The notes under the pieces are model-generated. The model ran no database searches. It saw only the letters and a program-made list of their open reading frames with translations, and was not told the origin of the DNA. The position numbers and the translations under genes were made by a program. This document shows positions 1 through 26,162 of a DNA stretch of 64,000 nt, one piece after another (position 1 is the stretch's first letter; every line of letters begins with the position of its first letter). This DNA comes from Psococerastis gibbosa (taxonomy: Eukaryota > Arthropoda > Insecta > Psocodea > Psocidae), in NCBI GenBank assembly GCA_963971405.1, contig OZ020486.1, forward strand, positions 31,767,419 to 31,831,418, written 5' to 3'.

Positions 1-13749
<13,749 letters not shown>

Positions 13750-15695
13750 TTTTAAAATTCTGCATTAAGCGCTATAACTAAAAAAAAAAAAAAAAAAAAA
13801 AATCCAGTCAAAACTGAAAAAATTACAATTACATCCACGGGCAGGAGAAATGGAACAATAGACTAAATCTTTTGACTATAAGTAAGTGCCGAAGCCGAAG
13901 CAAAGAATATGTTCGAAAAAAAACTCGCATAATGACTTTAAAATTTCAAAATTGGAACGTGTCATGATAGATAATAATCTTTCATATTTTCAATATTTCA
14001 TCCAAACCCTAAGAGAGCAAAAAATGGACCCGTCTTTTTTTAAATCACGTGTGGGCCCAATTTCCGGAATGGCGCAATTATTAACCTGACCTTTCCACAC
14101 CTTAAGTGTGAATGTATTCCCAAGCTTTCTTCATGACTTAGATGATTTCAATGTTGAACATGCATAATGCTGCAAAAACTGGTATAATTCAGACATTTGT
14201 TTGCCAATTTTGTCATCAGGCCTAGGGCAATAATATGTCATGGCTTGTTGTGGTGTTTGGGAAGCTCGGAGGGGGCGTTATTTTATAAACGCGTAATTGT
14301 TGTTGTAATTATTGTTCTCGCAAAGATGCGGCTGAAGCGGAAATACAATGACGAATGTGAAGCACTGAAGCTCATCATGCCTGTTTACACCTTTAGTCAT
14401 GGCCACTGTTGGCGTCTATGTACCTCAAATATCGGTTTTTATGGGTCATTGGCTGAACAACTAGCTGATTGGTGGCTGAGAGCCTGAGCTAGCAGTACGT
14501 GTATAATTGGAAGTCGCCATCATTGGAGGAATGACGACTTCATCGGATTTGAGGAAGGAGCGGGTCTATTCCGGACCAGTAGTTGACCCATTTCTGAATT
14601 GTTACTTGCATTGTTTATTTTGTAACTATATTAACAATATTCATTTGCATGCTTGACAATGAATTTGCAAATTTTCTCTTTTCTATTGTATCTTTCATTT
14701 ATGCAAAGGCAGGGATGAAAAAAATTATTACTGAACACCTACATCCTGATACTCGCGTCTTCCATTTGTATTACGAACGTATTATGAATTACTATTACAT
14801 GTACATGTTTTCTAGAAATTTACCACATCATAGTAGAAATCTACTAGAGTTAGAAGTGCATTGCAGCTGATAAGAGTTTACTTTATAGCAATTAGGCTGC
14901 CTAGGTACATGGGTAAAGTACGCGTAGGGCCACAAAGAACTTTTATTAACAACAAGCCATGCCTTTGTCCCACTGTCATGAGAGAGACAGTTAGAAAGCC
15001 ATTTAACTATTCAATCAAACTGATTAAAAAGACAATGACTTGACAATCAACATGTTTTTATGGTGACTATGTAAACATAAGAAAGACGTTAACATCAGCA
15101 ACGCGTATGCTTACATTACGCAGCCACACCTAAACAAAAATGGTGTATTTTCAGGTATAAAGAAGCAATGTATTTACATTCGCCAATAGGCCTCATAAAG
15201 TGACAGCCGGCTAGATATTATTTGGGCATTGAAGAAAACTTTCTTAATTTGGCCTCACCTATTCGACATAAGATGATGGTTTTTGAAAGGGTAATATCCA
15301 AGTTTGAACAGAAGCGAAGCATAAACATTGTGGGGGTTACATAGAATACAGTTAAAATTACATTTGAGAACAATTACATACCTTCAACGTAGGACTAAAT
15401 GTAAAATTAAAATTAAAAACAAGAAAATATTTTTTGATATTCTAACCGCTTCAACATGGCTGACGACTGTCGCCAGAAACAAGAATCACCAACATAACAG
15501 AGCGATGGCCTATGGGAAAACTTGCCTAGTATTAAAACCGTTTCAGAATCAATTTTTGAATTTTTTAAAATAAAATACAAATAAATATTTAAAACTTTTG
15601 TACAATAACTTAATATCTACATTTTGTTACTTTTATATAAAATTACATTTTAATAGCAAATAATCTGCCCCTGATATTGGTACCCATGCATGTCT
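13750..15695. other. Intergenic region upstream of Rok
   Basis: Begins with the Rok 5' UTR/promoter side and a poly-A run at about 13781-13802. The short ORFs at 14197-15573 have no family signature, no repeat partner that I found, and AT-rich non-coding composition. I see no gene here. Confidence 0.55.
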
Positions 15696-16176
15696 TCTGC
15701 TACCAGTGTTACCAGATTGGGCGGAATTCCGCCAATTGGGCGGGTTGAGACGGTCATGTGGCGGGCAAAATTTTAAAACGGCGGGCACCCGCCAATTGGG
15801 CGGGTTCGCGCCCTTCAACTGGCGGGTATCGGCGGATTTTTTCCGATTCTAAAAATCTGTAAAAAAATTCAAAACCTGCTCAACTAAAAAAAAAAATTAA
15901 ATTTTCCGCCAAGTTTTCAAAGGTACCACCATTGGAGACGTTGAAGGACAAAAGTGGTGTCATGTTGGACAATCGATATTCGATAATCGATACGACATTC
16001 GCAAATCGCCCGCATCACATGATATTTTGTTTGTTGTTCTTGTTTGTCACTTTGTTGATTTTGATTTTTCTGTAAATCTGTACATGGACCTCGTGGCTTG
16101 TGCTTTTTTTTATTAATTTCTCTTTTATTTTTACTTAATTTTGCATTTGCAAATTGCAATTTTATAAAGATTAAAG

Positions 16177-19100
16177 ATGCCTAAATCAAAGGGTTCCTGG
16201 GCGAAGTATGCGAAACATTATAACACCAACTGGGAAAATGAAGCTCAATTTAAAGGTAAGACCGATTTGATATTTGACAAAACTTTCCTTATTCATTTGC
16301 TGTATGTAGTATGTACCTTTTACATAATACCTACATACCTACTTTACCTAGGGCTAGTAAATCAATATATTATCCAGTTAACAATTAGCAATGTGTCGGA
16401 TTCGTCAATAGTACATGTTAGTGCATAAAAACAAAAGTTATACAATACATAATGATAATAATTAATGAGCATTATATTATAAAATTCTGAGCAAAGCTCT
16501 TCGTACAACAGGAAATTAAAGTAATTAATGTAATAGACCTAAATATAAATTATATAGCATTAGATAGGCTAGGTGTGATGGTCATTCTTATATTAAATTG
16601 GTTGCATAAAATTCATCAAGTGAGTAGAAAGCATTATCTATTAAGTATTTTCGCAATATCGCAATATTTCTTCATATGATGACTTTCTTACATGACTCGG
16701 TAAAACATTAAAAATGCTTTAGTATCTCGTAGTCTCATGTGTACGCGAATGGTGGTGTAAATGAAAAATATGACGTTAAGTAATAGAAAAGGAAACATTG
16801 AAAATTAAGGATGACACGGGTGAACTTAACTTTAGTTGTGGAAGGAATAGTATTAAACCGTAGTAGATAGTAAAACGTACCAACAACGACCCCAACCGCG
16901 TATATATGTAAATGGCCAATTCTCCGTGAAATCGGTGAATTATGCTGAAAAAAGGCAAAAGGGTATGGTTCAATTAAATTTGGTAAAAATTGCCAGTCAA
17001 AATCATCAAATGGTCTTTGACCCACCATGGTGGGATAGACTGTGTCAATAATTAATAAATACCCCAAACACCTATTAAGTAAAATCGAGGAATTATGCAG
17101 AGAAAATTAGGTTTGGCGGATTCTAAGAAACATTTCTTAAATACTGAAATCAAATCGATTTATAATGTAGACAAAGGTAATGTTTACCCATATTGATCTG
17201 ATAACCTGTCATTAATGTTTATTGGTCGTGTTTTTTTAGGTTGGCTCTCACGGGCACCTGATGATTTAATTGCAGCGGGACGCGGAGAAGCCTTCTGCAC
17301 ATTGTGCAAATCAACGATTCGTGCACAAAAAAATGATATTAAAACCCATGCGGATTCAAAAGGACACAAGTTAAAGTTAGAATCATTAAATAAGACGAAA
17401 CAAAGCACGTTGTCTTCATTCGGTAAGTTATTCGTAATATTTAACGAATTAACTTTAAGCTGGTGATAAGCCTATTTAGCTGCTCTAAATAATTCTTAAT
17501 TTTGATTTAAATTCCTTTCAAAATTTGAGAAAACACATTTATGAGGAAAGGCAATAGTACAATAATTTGTTTGAGAATCAATCTCCTGTGAAGAAATACT
17601 TACACCTAGGTATAGACAATTAACTAATATTATTTTAAACATTTGCCAAATATGATGAATTGAAGCTCAGGAATTTATTCATCACAAAATTGGTCAAATT
17701 TCATCATTTTATCTCTTTTGTAGGCTATACATGTATAAGATCACAAAATTCCATACTATACGCCTGATAATAAATTGATAATAATAATAATTGATTACTG
17801 CATAATGATTGAATGAAATTTAAAATATTATACCAAGTACTATTTTCACTAAATTGATTAAACGCTCAAATTTAGGAATGTCGCTGCAAGTCCAAAATAA
17901 TCACAGTTTCGTTTTACAAAGCAAACAGTACAATATTATCTAGACTCATAGTTTCACAGTACACGGTTTTATTTTTATAAAATGCTATATGTAATAATTT
18001 AAGTTTGCTTTGTAACAACAATTGTTTTAATTGTTTTTATTTAAAACAATGCTATTACTAAACTAATAAAAGTGATCCAGGGCAAAATTTATACTCTTCT
18101 GAGTGCCGAGTGTATTTTTTATATACATATATGCCATACTCTAAAATAATCATTTTTTATTTTTAATAATGTTCTAAAATTAATCAATTTGGATAAGTGT
18201 AAAAGAAACAGTTTTAGTGGGCCTAATTATATTATTATTTTTTTTAGTGACTTCAACGAAGGCAGAGAAAACCAATGATCTTCGATTGGCTGTTTTTATA
18301 GCCAACCATTCATCTACAAGGGCCATTGACCACCTTGGGGAGATGATAAAAGACATGGGATCGGGCAGCAGCTTATCAAATTTGCGCCTGCACCGGACTA
18401 AATGCGCCAAGCTTATAGAGAACGTCATTGCACCGGCACTGTTAGAAGAAGTCCTGCACGACCTCGGCAACAGGCCGTTTTCGATAGTTATCGACGAATC
18501 AACGGATATTGGCTGCGAAAAATATATGGCGTACGTAGTTGTTTATTTCAGTGTGGCTGAAAACAGAATTATCAGCCACTTCTTGGGGTTCCAAGAAGTG
18601 GAGCGGGCCACAGCTGAGGACTTGTTCACAAATTTTGTTAATTTTTTTACCGCAATGAAAATTGACCTGGCCAACCTTATTGCCATTGGCACAGATGGGG
18701 CCAGCAATCTGTGCGGGGTAAACAACTCTTTATACACCCGACTAAGGGAGAAATTGCCTGATTTACAACTTATAAGGTGCGTTTGCCACTCATTAAACCG
18801 CTGCTCTCAGAGGGCTTGCGAGGAGCTGCCAACAGCCCTTGAGTTTTTATTACGAGAATCAAGGAGCTGGTTCTCGCACAGCTCGCTGAGATGCAAGGCA
18901 TATAAAGATGTATATGCCTTGATAAATGACAGCAAAACACCGCCTAAACTTACGGCTTTATCGGCCACAAGATGGCTGGCCCACCATTCTGCGGTTAAAA
19001 GAACTAGCGAGCAATGGCTGGAGTTAAAAACATTTTTTCAAATGGTGGCCAATACAGAAAAATGTTACACGGCCAAAACGCTTTCACAAATGTATGCCAA

Positions 19101-20085
19101 TGAGGCACATTACTTGTATTTACTTTTTTTAAGGCAGGCTTTGAAAGATATCACCGATTGTAATATTGTTTTTCAAGCCAGCAACTCTGACCCTAGCAAC
19201 GTATACCGGGATTTAAGGGGGTTGCTACTTTCATTTGCGCGACGCATTTTTAAGCCCGCGTATTTACAACATAGACTTGACGCCAGCAAGGCAAAGGGAA
19301 TGTTGGAAGAGGCCGACATCAACGCAGTGGGCTTCGCAGTTGAGAAAGCAGGAAACTGTTTTGACAACAGTTTATTGGAGCTCACTGACGTTGATTTCGG
19401 CACAACATTTAGTGAGCACGCGAAATCATCCAAAATTGGACGCGCTGAGTTGAATACTGTAATGGAAAGATGTTGCAGGTTCATGCTTGTGTTGTGCAGA
19501 GAATTAGTACAACGCATGCCTGGAAATGTTGCAATTATCCAGGGGTTACGGCATTTAACACCATCCGCGGCCTTATCTCTCAGCAGGGCACCATTTGTAG
19601 ACTTACCCTTAAGTTTGGCTGGCAAAAATCGCGACATGGACGCCATAGAGAACCAGTGGCGATTGCTTGGAACGATGACTTTGGCAGACATCGTTCCTGG
19701 TGTGCCTGCTCCGGGAGTCACTATGGGAAAATTTTGGGCTAGTGTCGCGCAAATGAAAAATGCTGGAGGGCAGCTCATTTTTAAAGATTTATCTGACTTC
19801 GCTTTGAGGGCACTTTCATTGCCGACTAGCAATGCAGTGGTGGAGAGAGTATTTTCTGTAATGGGCGTAGTTAAATGCAAATTGCGGAACAGAATGCAAC
19901 TGTCCATGTTGATTGCAATTCTACGTATTCGGCTATACCAGCAGGTGCGGGGAGACTGTTGCAAAGAGTTTTCCCCCACCCAAAAAATGTTTGAATTATT
20001 TACTTCAAAAATGTACAGCGATACAATAAATGAACAAGATGTTTCTGGAGAATCGATGGATGAAATTATAAGTTGGTTAGAATAG
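16177..20085 (+). CDS. hAT transposase, three exons (699 aa)
   Basis: Exons 16177-16255, 17240-17422 and 18248-20085 join with GT-AG junctions in phase 1 to give 2,100 bases with no stop before 20085. Exon 1 starts MPKSKGSWAKYAKHYNTNWE. Exon 2 encodes WLSRAPDD and a BED-like C2H2 finger (CTLCK...HADSKGHK). Exon 3 carries the RNase H-like catalytic core (FSIVIDESTDIGCEKY, later GTDGASN) and the C-terminal hAT dimerisation block (ALSLPTSNAVVERVFSVMGV). This enzyme cuts and pastes the element by binding its ends. It resembles ZMYM/ZBED-like transposases with a CxxC-H finger. Confidence 0.93.
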
Positions 20086-20089
20086 TAAG

Positions 20090-20715
20090 TAGGATAAATA
20101 TTTCAATACCCTTTTTAACCTTTAATTTTCTTGTGTACATAAGTTATGTTTCTGTAATATGTAATGGTCAATTTATTGTTTTATGGCGCAACCTGGCCGA
20201 ATGCCTCCGTCTTTTTCCGGGTATGTGTAAGTGTAATAGTAAATTGGATAAATATTTCAATATCCTTTTTTAACTCATAATTTTCTTGTGTACATAAGTT
20301 ATGTTTCTGTAATATGTAATGGTCAATTCATTGTTTTATGGCGCAACCTGGTCGAATGCCTCTGTCTTTTTCTTGTGTAGCCTACATAAGTTATGCTTCT
20401 TTAAAATGTAATTGCAATTCATTGTTTAATGGCACAATCGAGCCGAATGCCTCTGTCATTTTCCAAGTATGTGTAAGTGTAATAGTAAATTTGATAAATA
20501 TTTCAATGTCCTTTTTTAACTCTTAATTTCCTTGTGTACATATGTTATGTTTCTGTAATACGTAATGGTCAATTCATTGCTTTATGGCGCAACCTGGCCG
20601 AATGCCTCTGTCTTTTTCCGGGTATGTGTAAGTGTAATAGTAAATTTGATAAATATTTCAATGTCCTTTTTTAACTCTTAATTATCGTGTGTACATAAGT
20701 TATGTTTCTTTTATA
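20090..20715 (+). repeat. Tandem repeats downstream of the transposase gene
   Basis: About four imperfect copies, period roughly 95-160 bp, each built from 'tgtacataagttatgtttct', 'gtaatggtcaatt', 'tatggcgcaacctggccgaa' and 'gggtatgtgtaagtgtaata'. They lie inside the hAT element after the stop codon and may be 3' UTR or subterminal transposase-binding repeats. Confidence 0.75.
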
Positions 20716-21692
20716 TGCCAACTCAGCCAATTCATTCAATTCTGCACAACGAACTAGAATAATTATTGCTTACAGTTACTAGAGCAATTCTTATGGTGCA
20801 TTAACACAGCAATCAAAACTCTGACTCAGAAAAATGTTCTTAGGAGTCCATGAACAAGGTGTTTTTAACTTCATGTAGGCCCTGTAATATGTCGAATAAG
20901 TAATGAATTTGTGGTGTTGATAAATTTCACTGTATTTTTTTTAAGTTAGTGTAAATGTATATTGTGTGTATGCTAATTTTAAAATATGAGTCCATTGACG
21001 GGGTATTGAATAAAAATTGTCAGGACCTAATTCAATGATTTTTTGTTACTTATTTGTGTACCTATTCTGATATGTCCTAAGTGGGGGATTGGGCATAGTT
21101 GGCCCCATACATAGTCTAATTATTTTCTATGATATATAAAATAGTAAATGTGACATTTGGCAAGTTCTAAGGGTGACTTCAACTATATATGTAATTAGTG
21201 GGGTCGGTAAATTTTTGTCAAGGTCATACAAAAAATGTGGGAATAATAGCAAAGTATATAAATTATATAGACCTATTCATATGACGTCACAAAGCATGTT
21301 TGAGGGGTAATATATGCGTGACGCTACTGTATTTTTATCTACATATCAAGATTGACAACTCCTAATGTATTTTATAACTTAAAAAATGCGACCATTATGG
21401 GTTTTAGACTAGATAGAATAGATTTTAAATTTGGGCGGAATTGGGCGGGTTGGCACGCTCCTACTGGCGGTTTCAAGAAATATATTACTGGCAACACTGT
21501 CTGCTACTGCTAGAGCTAGATTATTTGTCGTAGCAAAAAGTAATAGAGTATTTTGATCAAGTAATAATATTTCATCATTCTTCTAAAATTTCTATAAAGT
21601 TATAAAAAAAGTGAAGTAGAGATAACTTTCCAGCAAAGCAAGTAAAACGTGCGATACAAGTACAATTCTTTCCGTTGCATTTATTGGACAAT

Positions 21693-21780
21693 ATGGCTTC
21701 GCAAATATTGAACAGGGTTGGCCAACTAGGGTTAGGGGTTGCACTTGTAGGTGGTGTAGTAAATACGGCTCTTTTTAATG
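21693..21780 (+). CDS. Phb1: Phb1 exon 1
   Basis: Encodes the membrane-anchoring N-terminus up to VVNTALFN. Donor AATG|GTAAGT leaves phase 1. The hAT element ends only 193 bp upstream, so the promoter must be squeezed into or beyond the transposon end. Confidence 0.95.
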
Positions 21781-24700
21781 GTAAGTAGGCTATTTCATTA
21801 CCAATTATTTGATACACGAATTCCATGATATAAGTACTAAATTATTCTACATTTTATATTTTCCTTGCATGCATTGCGAATTTAGCAGTACATAATTTTA
21901 CCGGTATGCTGTGTTACTAGTTACTAGTACTACTTTTTTTTATTTTTGTATTGATGTCTTTTACTTTGACAGTACTGCTGGATCCCCTGATTGCCCTTCT
22001 AGGTTCGCCGACAGTTCTAATAGTTCAAGCTCATAATACTTCTATACTGGAGAATTTAAAAAAAAATAATAATAATGTGTTTACCAAATTGACAACAGGA
22101 ATAAATAAAATCGTCTCCTTCTCAACTTTGTAGTATTTTGAACAGTAAACAAGAAGGCAGCGAATTAAATCAATTTTGTGTGTATAAATGAATTAGGCGG
22201 GGTTTCCACATACGTCAATGGTCAATGAGAAATATGAAATTGACGTTTTAGCAGACATTAAAGACATACTAAAAATGTCTGCTACCACGTCAAAACCATA
22301 TTTACCATTGACCATTGACGTATGTGTAAACCCCGCCTTCAGAGGAGAGTTGCAAACTGTTTAGGGGCCCATCACGGGCCTAGCCTAACGGGCCCCATAT
22401 GTTTATTAATGTATTACGAAGGAAAATTTTTGAAATACATTTACTTTACTTTTTTACGAGCTAGAGGTACTGCCGGTCTACTTTGGCGATTAGTATTACC
22501 TTGTTCTTGGGGTTAAAAATTTAAACAAAACAATTTGGAACAGCACTTTCCATTATAAAATTATCTTGTTTACATTTTTAATCCCTGGTTATGATTAGTC
22601 GCCATAGTAGCGCCGCTGATAATAATGAGAGAGAACCAAAGTAAACAATGAGTTAATAGATCTAACTGAACCATCAAAAGACCGGCAGCCTGCAGCCTGA
22701 TCGAGGCGATTATAATACCGGTATTTATTTAATCCCCTGGTAATAAAAATGTAAACGATCGAGGCGTTTATAATACCGGGGTTAAATAAATACCCTAGGA
22801 TTATAACTGCAAGCAAACAAATTTTGAATAGCACTTTCCATTATAAAATTATCTTGTTTACCAGTGGATTAAATAAATACCGGTATTTATGTAGTGCTAT
22901 TCAAAATTTGTTTGTTTACAGTTATAATCCTAGGGTATTTATTTAACCCCGGTATTATAAACGCCTCGATCAGACTGCTGGCTGCAGGCTGCTGATCGAG
23001 GCGATTGTAAGACCGGGGTTAAATAAATACCCTAGGATTACAACTGTAAACAAACAAATTTTGAATAACACTTTCCATTACAAAATTATCTTGTTTACAT
23101 TTTTACTGCCAGGGGAATAAATAAATATAGGCTGCAGCTATACTTATACCCCCATTATAAAAAGTTGTAATAGTGGTAGTGTGCAAAGCAAATATAAAAC
23201 TGCTGGAAGAAAGTTGGCAAGAATTAGGGGGCCATCCGTAACCTGATATTAAAGTTCATAAGGGAAGCAAATAGATTACCTCTTCTTTTTATTGCAGTTG
23301 ATGGTGGCCATAGAGCTGTAATATTCGACAGGTTTGCTGGGGTAAAAACGCTAGCTATTGGTGAAGGCACTCACTTCTTTATTCCTTGGATACAACGGCC
23401 AATTATATTTGACATTCGTGCCCGACCTAGAAATGTACCAGTAATCACGGGCAGTAAAGGTAATAATAACTACCGTATTTTTAAACATTTAATATTTACA
23501 TCGGTTTTTTACTATTCAATGGAAGGAGGGCAACTTTGGCAATTTGTACAAAAACTGAGAAGTGGCCAAACATCAAATAACATGGAATATCTACTCCTTC
23601 AATCTAAGGAAGCTACGGACAACATAGGCGTAGGGGAAGACGCTGTCATTAGACGTTATCTACTCACTACTTGACAGTGAGGAAAATGAAAGGGTAATAT
23701 TCGCGGACAATACATTGAGCACCGCTCACAGCCAAGTGGGAGCGACTGGATCCAATACTGCAAGGCCTATTTCTGAAAGCTTCCAAATGAACTGAGAACG
23801 CTAATAACGGTTATAATAGTCAGTGTGGGAGGTTCAAGCTTTATGGAACTTTACTCAGAGGCGATTAAATGTCATGTCATTTCAGTGTACGAATATAAGG
23901 CTTTTAAATTGTATTATTATATTTCAGATTTACAGAATGTAAACATTACACTGCGTGTTCTATTCCGGCCAATCCCAGATCAGCTACCAAAAATTTACAC
24001 AATTCTCGGAGTGGACTATGACGAGAGAGTGCTTCCTTCTATCACAACGGAAGTTCTAAAGGCAGTCGTCGCGCAGTTTGACGCCGGAGAGTTAATCACG
24101 CAGAGAGAAATGGTCAGTCAAAAAGTCAATGAGGAGCTGACAGAGCGAGCTTCACAGTTTGGACTTATACTTGATGATATCTCTATTACACATCTCACAT
24201 TCGGAAAGGAGTTTACACAAGCCGTTGAACTCAAGCAGGTAAGTACTTGTTTTTAAAATTAATTACTTTGCTTAATTAAATTTTATGAAATACATATATA
24301 GCCACACACATCTTTCTTTCACTGTTTTCATGCGTATTCTGCGCTTAGACCTACACCATCTTCTCGGCCATTGACTCTTTAAACGGATTTCTTTCATCTA
24401 TAAACCTTACCACACCACTATAAATCTTTTAGCCGCCTATTTAGTCATAGATCCCAACCAATTACCCACACTTGCTACATTTTCTGGCCATGCTTCGGAA
24501 GGCATGTAAAGCAGGCGGTCCTGGACTTTCCTAGTTGAGTGTAAGAGAGGGCTTTATAGCCCTAGCTCCGCTAGGTTGGCTTAGGAATAGAACAAAAAAG
24601 TAAATATTTATTTATTTATTACCACATTCTTACCCGCAAATGCAAACCATGGGTAAACTGTTTTAGACAGCACCATCAACACTTACCAAAAACCTACCTA

Positions 24701-25365
24701 ACGGCGGAAATGTGCGAAATAATTCCGCGTCATATATTAAAAAAAAATCAGGATATTGCGCAAATTAGTCTCAGTGCAATGCGAGTGACGTTTAACAAAC
24801 TTCCTAGCAATAAGGCCTTCGTTGGCGTAGCTGGTAGCCTGCTCGTACTTGTGCGAGTCTCTACACACTACGCGATCGGAGACCTGTTGTAACATAACAA
24901 AGGTATTACCTACAGAGGCGACTGATTACATACACTTCGAGCTGTACGTCTGCCCTGAGCCACGTTCTTTGTAAGAAACATATCCAAAAAGGGAAGGACT
25001 GCAAAGGCCCTGGACAGTGATATTAGTTTTACAGAATTCCACATTTTCATGTGATGCAGTGCTATCAGCTTGCATTTGAGCATTGTACATTTGTATTATT
25101 CCAGGTTGCACAACAAGAAGCCGAAAAGGCTAGGTTCCTCGTAGAAAAGGCGGAGCAGACAAAAAAGGCAACAGTCATTGGAGCTGAAGGAGATGCTCAG
25201 GCCGCTCAGCTGCTGGCGAAGGCTTTTGGAGACGCTGGAGAAGGCCTTGTGGAATTACGACGCATTGAAGCTGCCGAAGACATTGCTTATCAGCTGTCGC
25301 GAGCGAGACATGTCAGTTATCTACCTGTGGGGCAAAATGTCCTTCTTAACCTACCTACACAGTAA
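21693..25365 (+). CDS. Phb1: Prohibitin 1, four coding exons, complete (273 aa)
   Basis: Prohibitin 1 pairs with prohibitin 2 in the large ring complex of the inner mitochondrial membrane that stabilises new respiratory subunits and restrains m-AAA protease. Coding exons 21693-21780, 23298-23459, 23928-24238 and 25105-25365 join in phases 1, 1, 0 to a 273-residue protein, the usual length. The protein starts [20 protein letters not shown] (N-terminal hydrophobic anchor), then the SPFH domain ([69 protein letters not shown]) and the C-terminal coiled coil ([16 protein letters not shown]) ending LLNLPTQ. The start codon has A at -3 and G at +4. All residues fit the family and no break is seen. 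Confidence 0.97.
22195..22338. mobile_element. Short foldback MITE (family F relative), in prohibitin intron 1
   Basis: A 144-bp hairpin with arms 'aggcggggtttccacatacg', each containing a version of the 'tagcagacattaaagaca' core. The arms are nearly continuous with no long centre. A close copy lies at 52300-52446. Confidence 0.82.
22535..23110. repeat. Clustered inverted/direct repeats in Phb1 intron 1
   Basis: A unit containing 'gatcgaggcg', 'taccggggttaaataaatac', 'cctaggattataactg' and 'caaacaaattttgaatagc' occurs forward at about 22753-22845, reversed at 22893-22975 and forward again at 22996-23080. Part copies lie near 22540 and 22695. The first pair forms a hairpin of about 80 bp. The class is unknown; it may be a foldback transposon. 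A weak relative lies near 63820-63870. Confidence 0.75.
23298..23459 (+). CDS. Phb1: Phb1 exon 2
   Basis: Acceptor ATTGCAG. Encodes [20 protein letters not shown] through VPVITGSK, the first half of the SPFH domain. Donor AAAG|GTAATA. Confidence 0.96.
23460..23927 (+). other. Phb1 intron 2
   Basis: An intron of 468 bp with no recognisable element. The last part before the acceptor is open in frame with exon 3 but has no start context, so it is intron. Confidence 0.7.
23928..24238 (+). CDS. Phb1: Phb1 exon 3
   Basis: Acceptor ATTTCAG. Encodes [20 protein letters not shown] through [10 protein letters not shown], the second half of the SPFH domain. Donor CAG|GTAAGT, phase 0. Confidence 0.96.
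24455..24620 (+). repeat. tRNA-like SINE family A, copy 2 (5' truncated)
   Basis: Shares the body from 'cacttgctacattttctgg' through 'gctaggttggctta' to an (attt)n tail. The B-box head is missing. It lies in prohibitin intron 3. Confidence 0.8.
24830..24940 (+). repeat. SINE family B, partial copy
   Basis: 'cttgtgcgagtctctacaca', 'gcgatcggagac' and 'cctacagaggcgactg' are shared with copies at 43570, 58588 and 59495. Confidence 0.7.
25105..25365 (+). CDS. Phb1: Phb1 exon 4 (last)
   Basis: Acceptor TATTCCAG. Encodes [20 protein letters not shown] through the conserved [17 protein letters not shown] and stops at TAA 25363-25365. Candidate poly-A signals AATAAA lie at about 25567 and 25808. Confidence 0.96.
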   Translation, partial: VAQQEAEKARFLVEKAEQTKKATVIGAEGDAQAAQLLAKAFGDAGEGLVELRRIEAAEDIAYQLSRARHVSYLPVGQNVLLNLPTQ

Positions 25366-26162
25366 ACCATTTGCTTTTCTTATAATATACTTTTCAATTT
25401 ATAGCCAAAAATTGTTGGATTTAATTTTGATTGCCTTTATCAATTGGGATCTGTTCGAATTTGACTGCTATAAAAATATTACTGAAATGTATTAGGCTGC
25501 TATCTTAACCTAATCGGCCTCTTACGTAGACATAGTGTTTGTTCTGTGCAGCTTACTAACAGAAATAATAAATAATAGCCCCTATTGGAAGGCTAAATTG
25601 TATTGTACTGCATGTTCTCTCTGGCCAAAGAAAAAAACACTATTTATTCCAATACATGAATGTACTTATTACAATGAACCCATGAAATTGAATATACTGT
25701 TATCATTTTTCTCCAATTTTATCATTTTTTCCAATTCATTGCATACTTTGTACTATAGCGTTGATAATTTCACTTTTATATTAATATAACAACAGGACAT
25801 CGATAAGGATAATAAATTCAAACTAATGGTTTCAAAATAATAAAAGCTAGCCAATTACTATGTTGAGGCAAAAAGAATAATAATCCATATTTGTATCCTA
25901 CTCATATTATCTACAACTTCCCCCATTTTTTAGAGCGTTGCTATAATTTCGTTAGCAGTAGCGCGATTTACACTGTACGATACCATTCACCGCAGGAGAA
26001 CAATTTTCGGATGTTATTGGTTTCTGTTTTCTAGGCCTAATTGGTATGTAGCCATTTTCCTAAGCGAACATTCTTACTAGTGTAGATGAGGCACCTAATC
26101 CCATCCTAAGTCATGTCAAGAGTAGGAGGGGTTTACCTATAAAAAGAACATTGACAATGAAT
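25366..26162. other. Phb1 3' UTR and intergenic spacer to TTC32-like gene
   Basis: The two genes converge. The spacer holds probable poly-A signals for prohibitin and no further gene. Confidence 0.6.

Larger units (their letters stand above)
15704..21499 (+). mobile_element. Complete hAT DNA transposon
   Basis: The terminal inverted repeats are CAGTGTTACCAG at 15704 and, in complement, CAGTGTTGCCAG ending at 21499. They are flanked by a perfect 8-bp duplication TCTGCTAC (15696-15703 and 21500-21507), the hallmark of hAT. Both ends carry subterminal 'ttgggcgggtt' repeats. The 5.8-kb element encloses a three-exon transposase with an open spliced frame, so it may be autonomous. It sits about 190 bp upstream of the prohibitin start codon. 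Confidence 0.95.
21781..23297 (+). other. Phb1 intron 1, with foldback MITE and inverted-repeat cluster
   Basis: Contains the family F hairpin at 22195-22338 and the multi-copy inverted repeat at 22535-23110. Bases 21781-22194 show no feature. Confidence 0.75.
24239..25104 (+). other. Phb1 intron 3, with SINE A and SINE B copies
   Basis: Holds the truncated SINE A (24455-24620) and a partial SINE B (24830-24940). Confidence 0.7.

Noticed and set aside
14197-15573. Several 60-96-aa plus-strand ORFs left of the hAT element
   Set aside because: No motif, no splice-consistent neighbours and AT-rich random composition.
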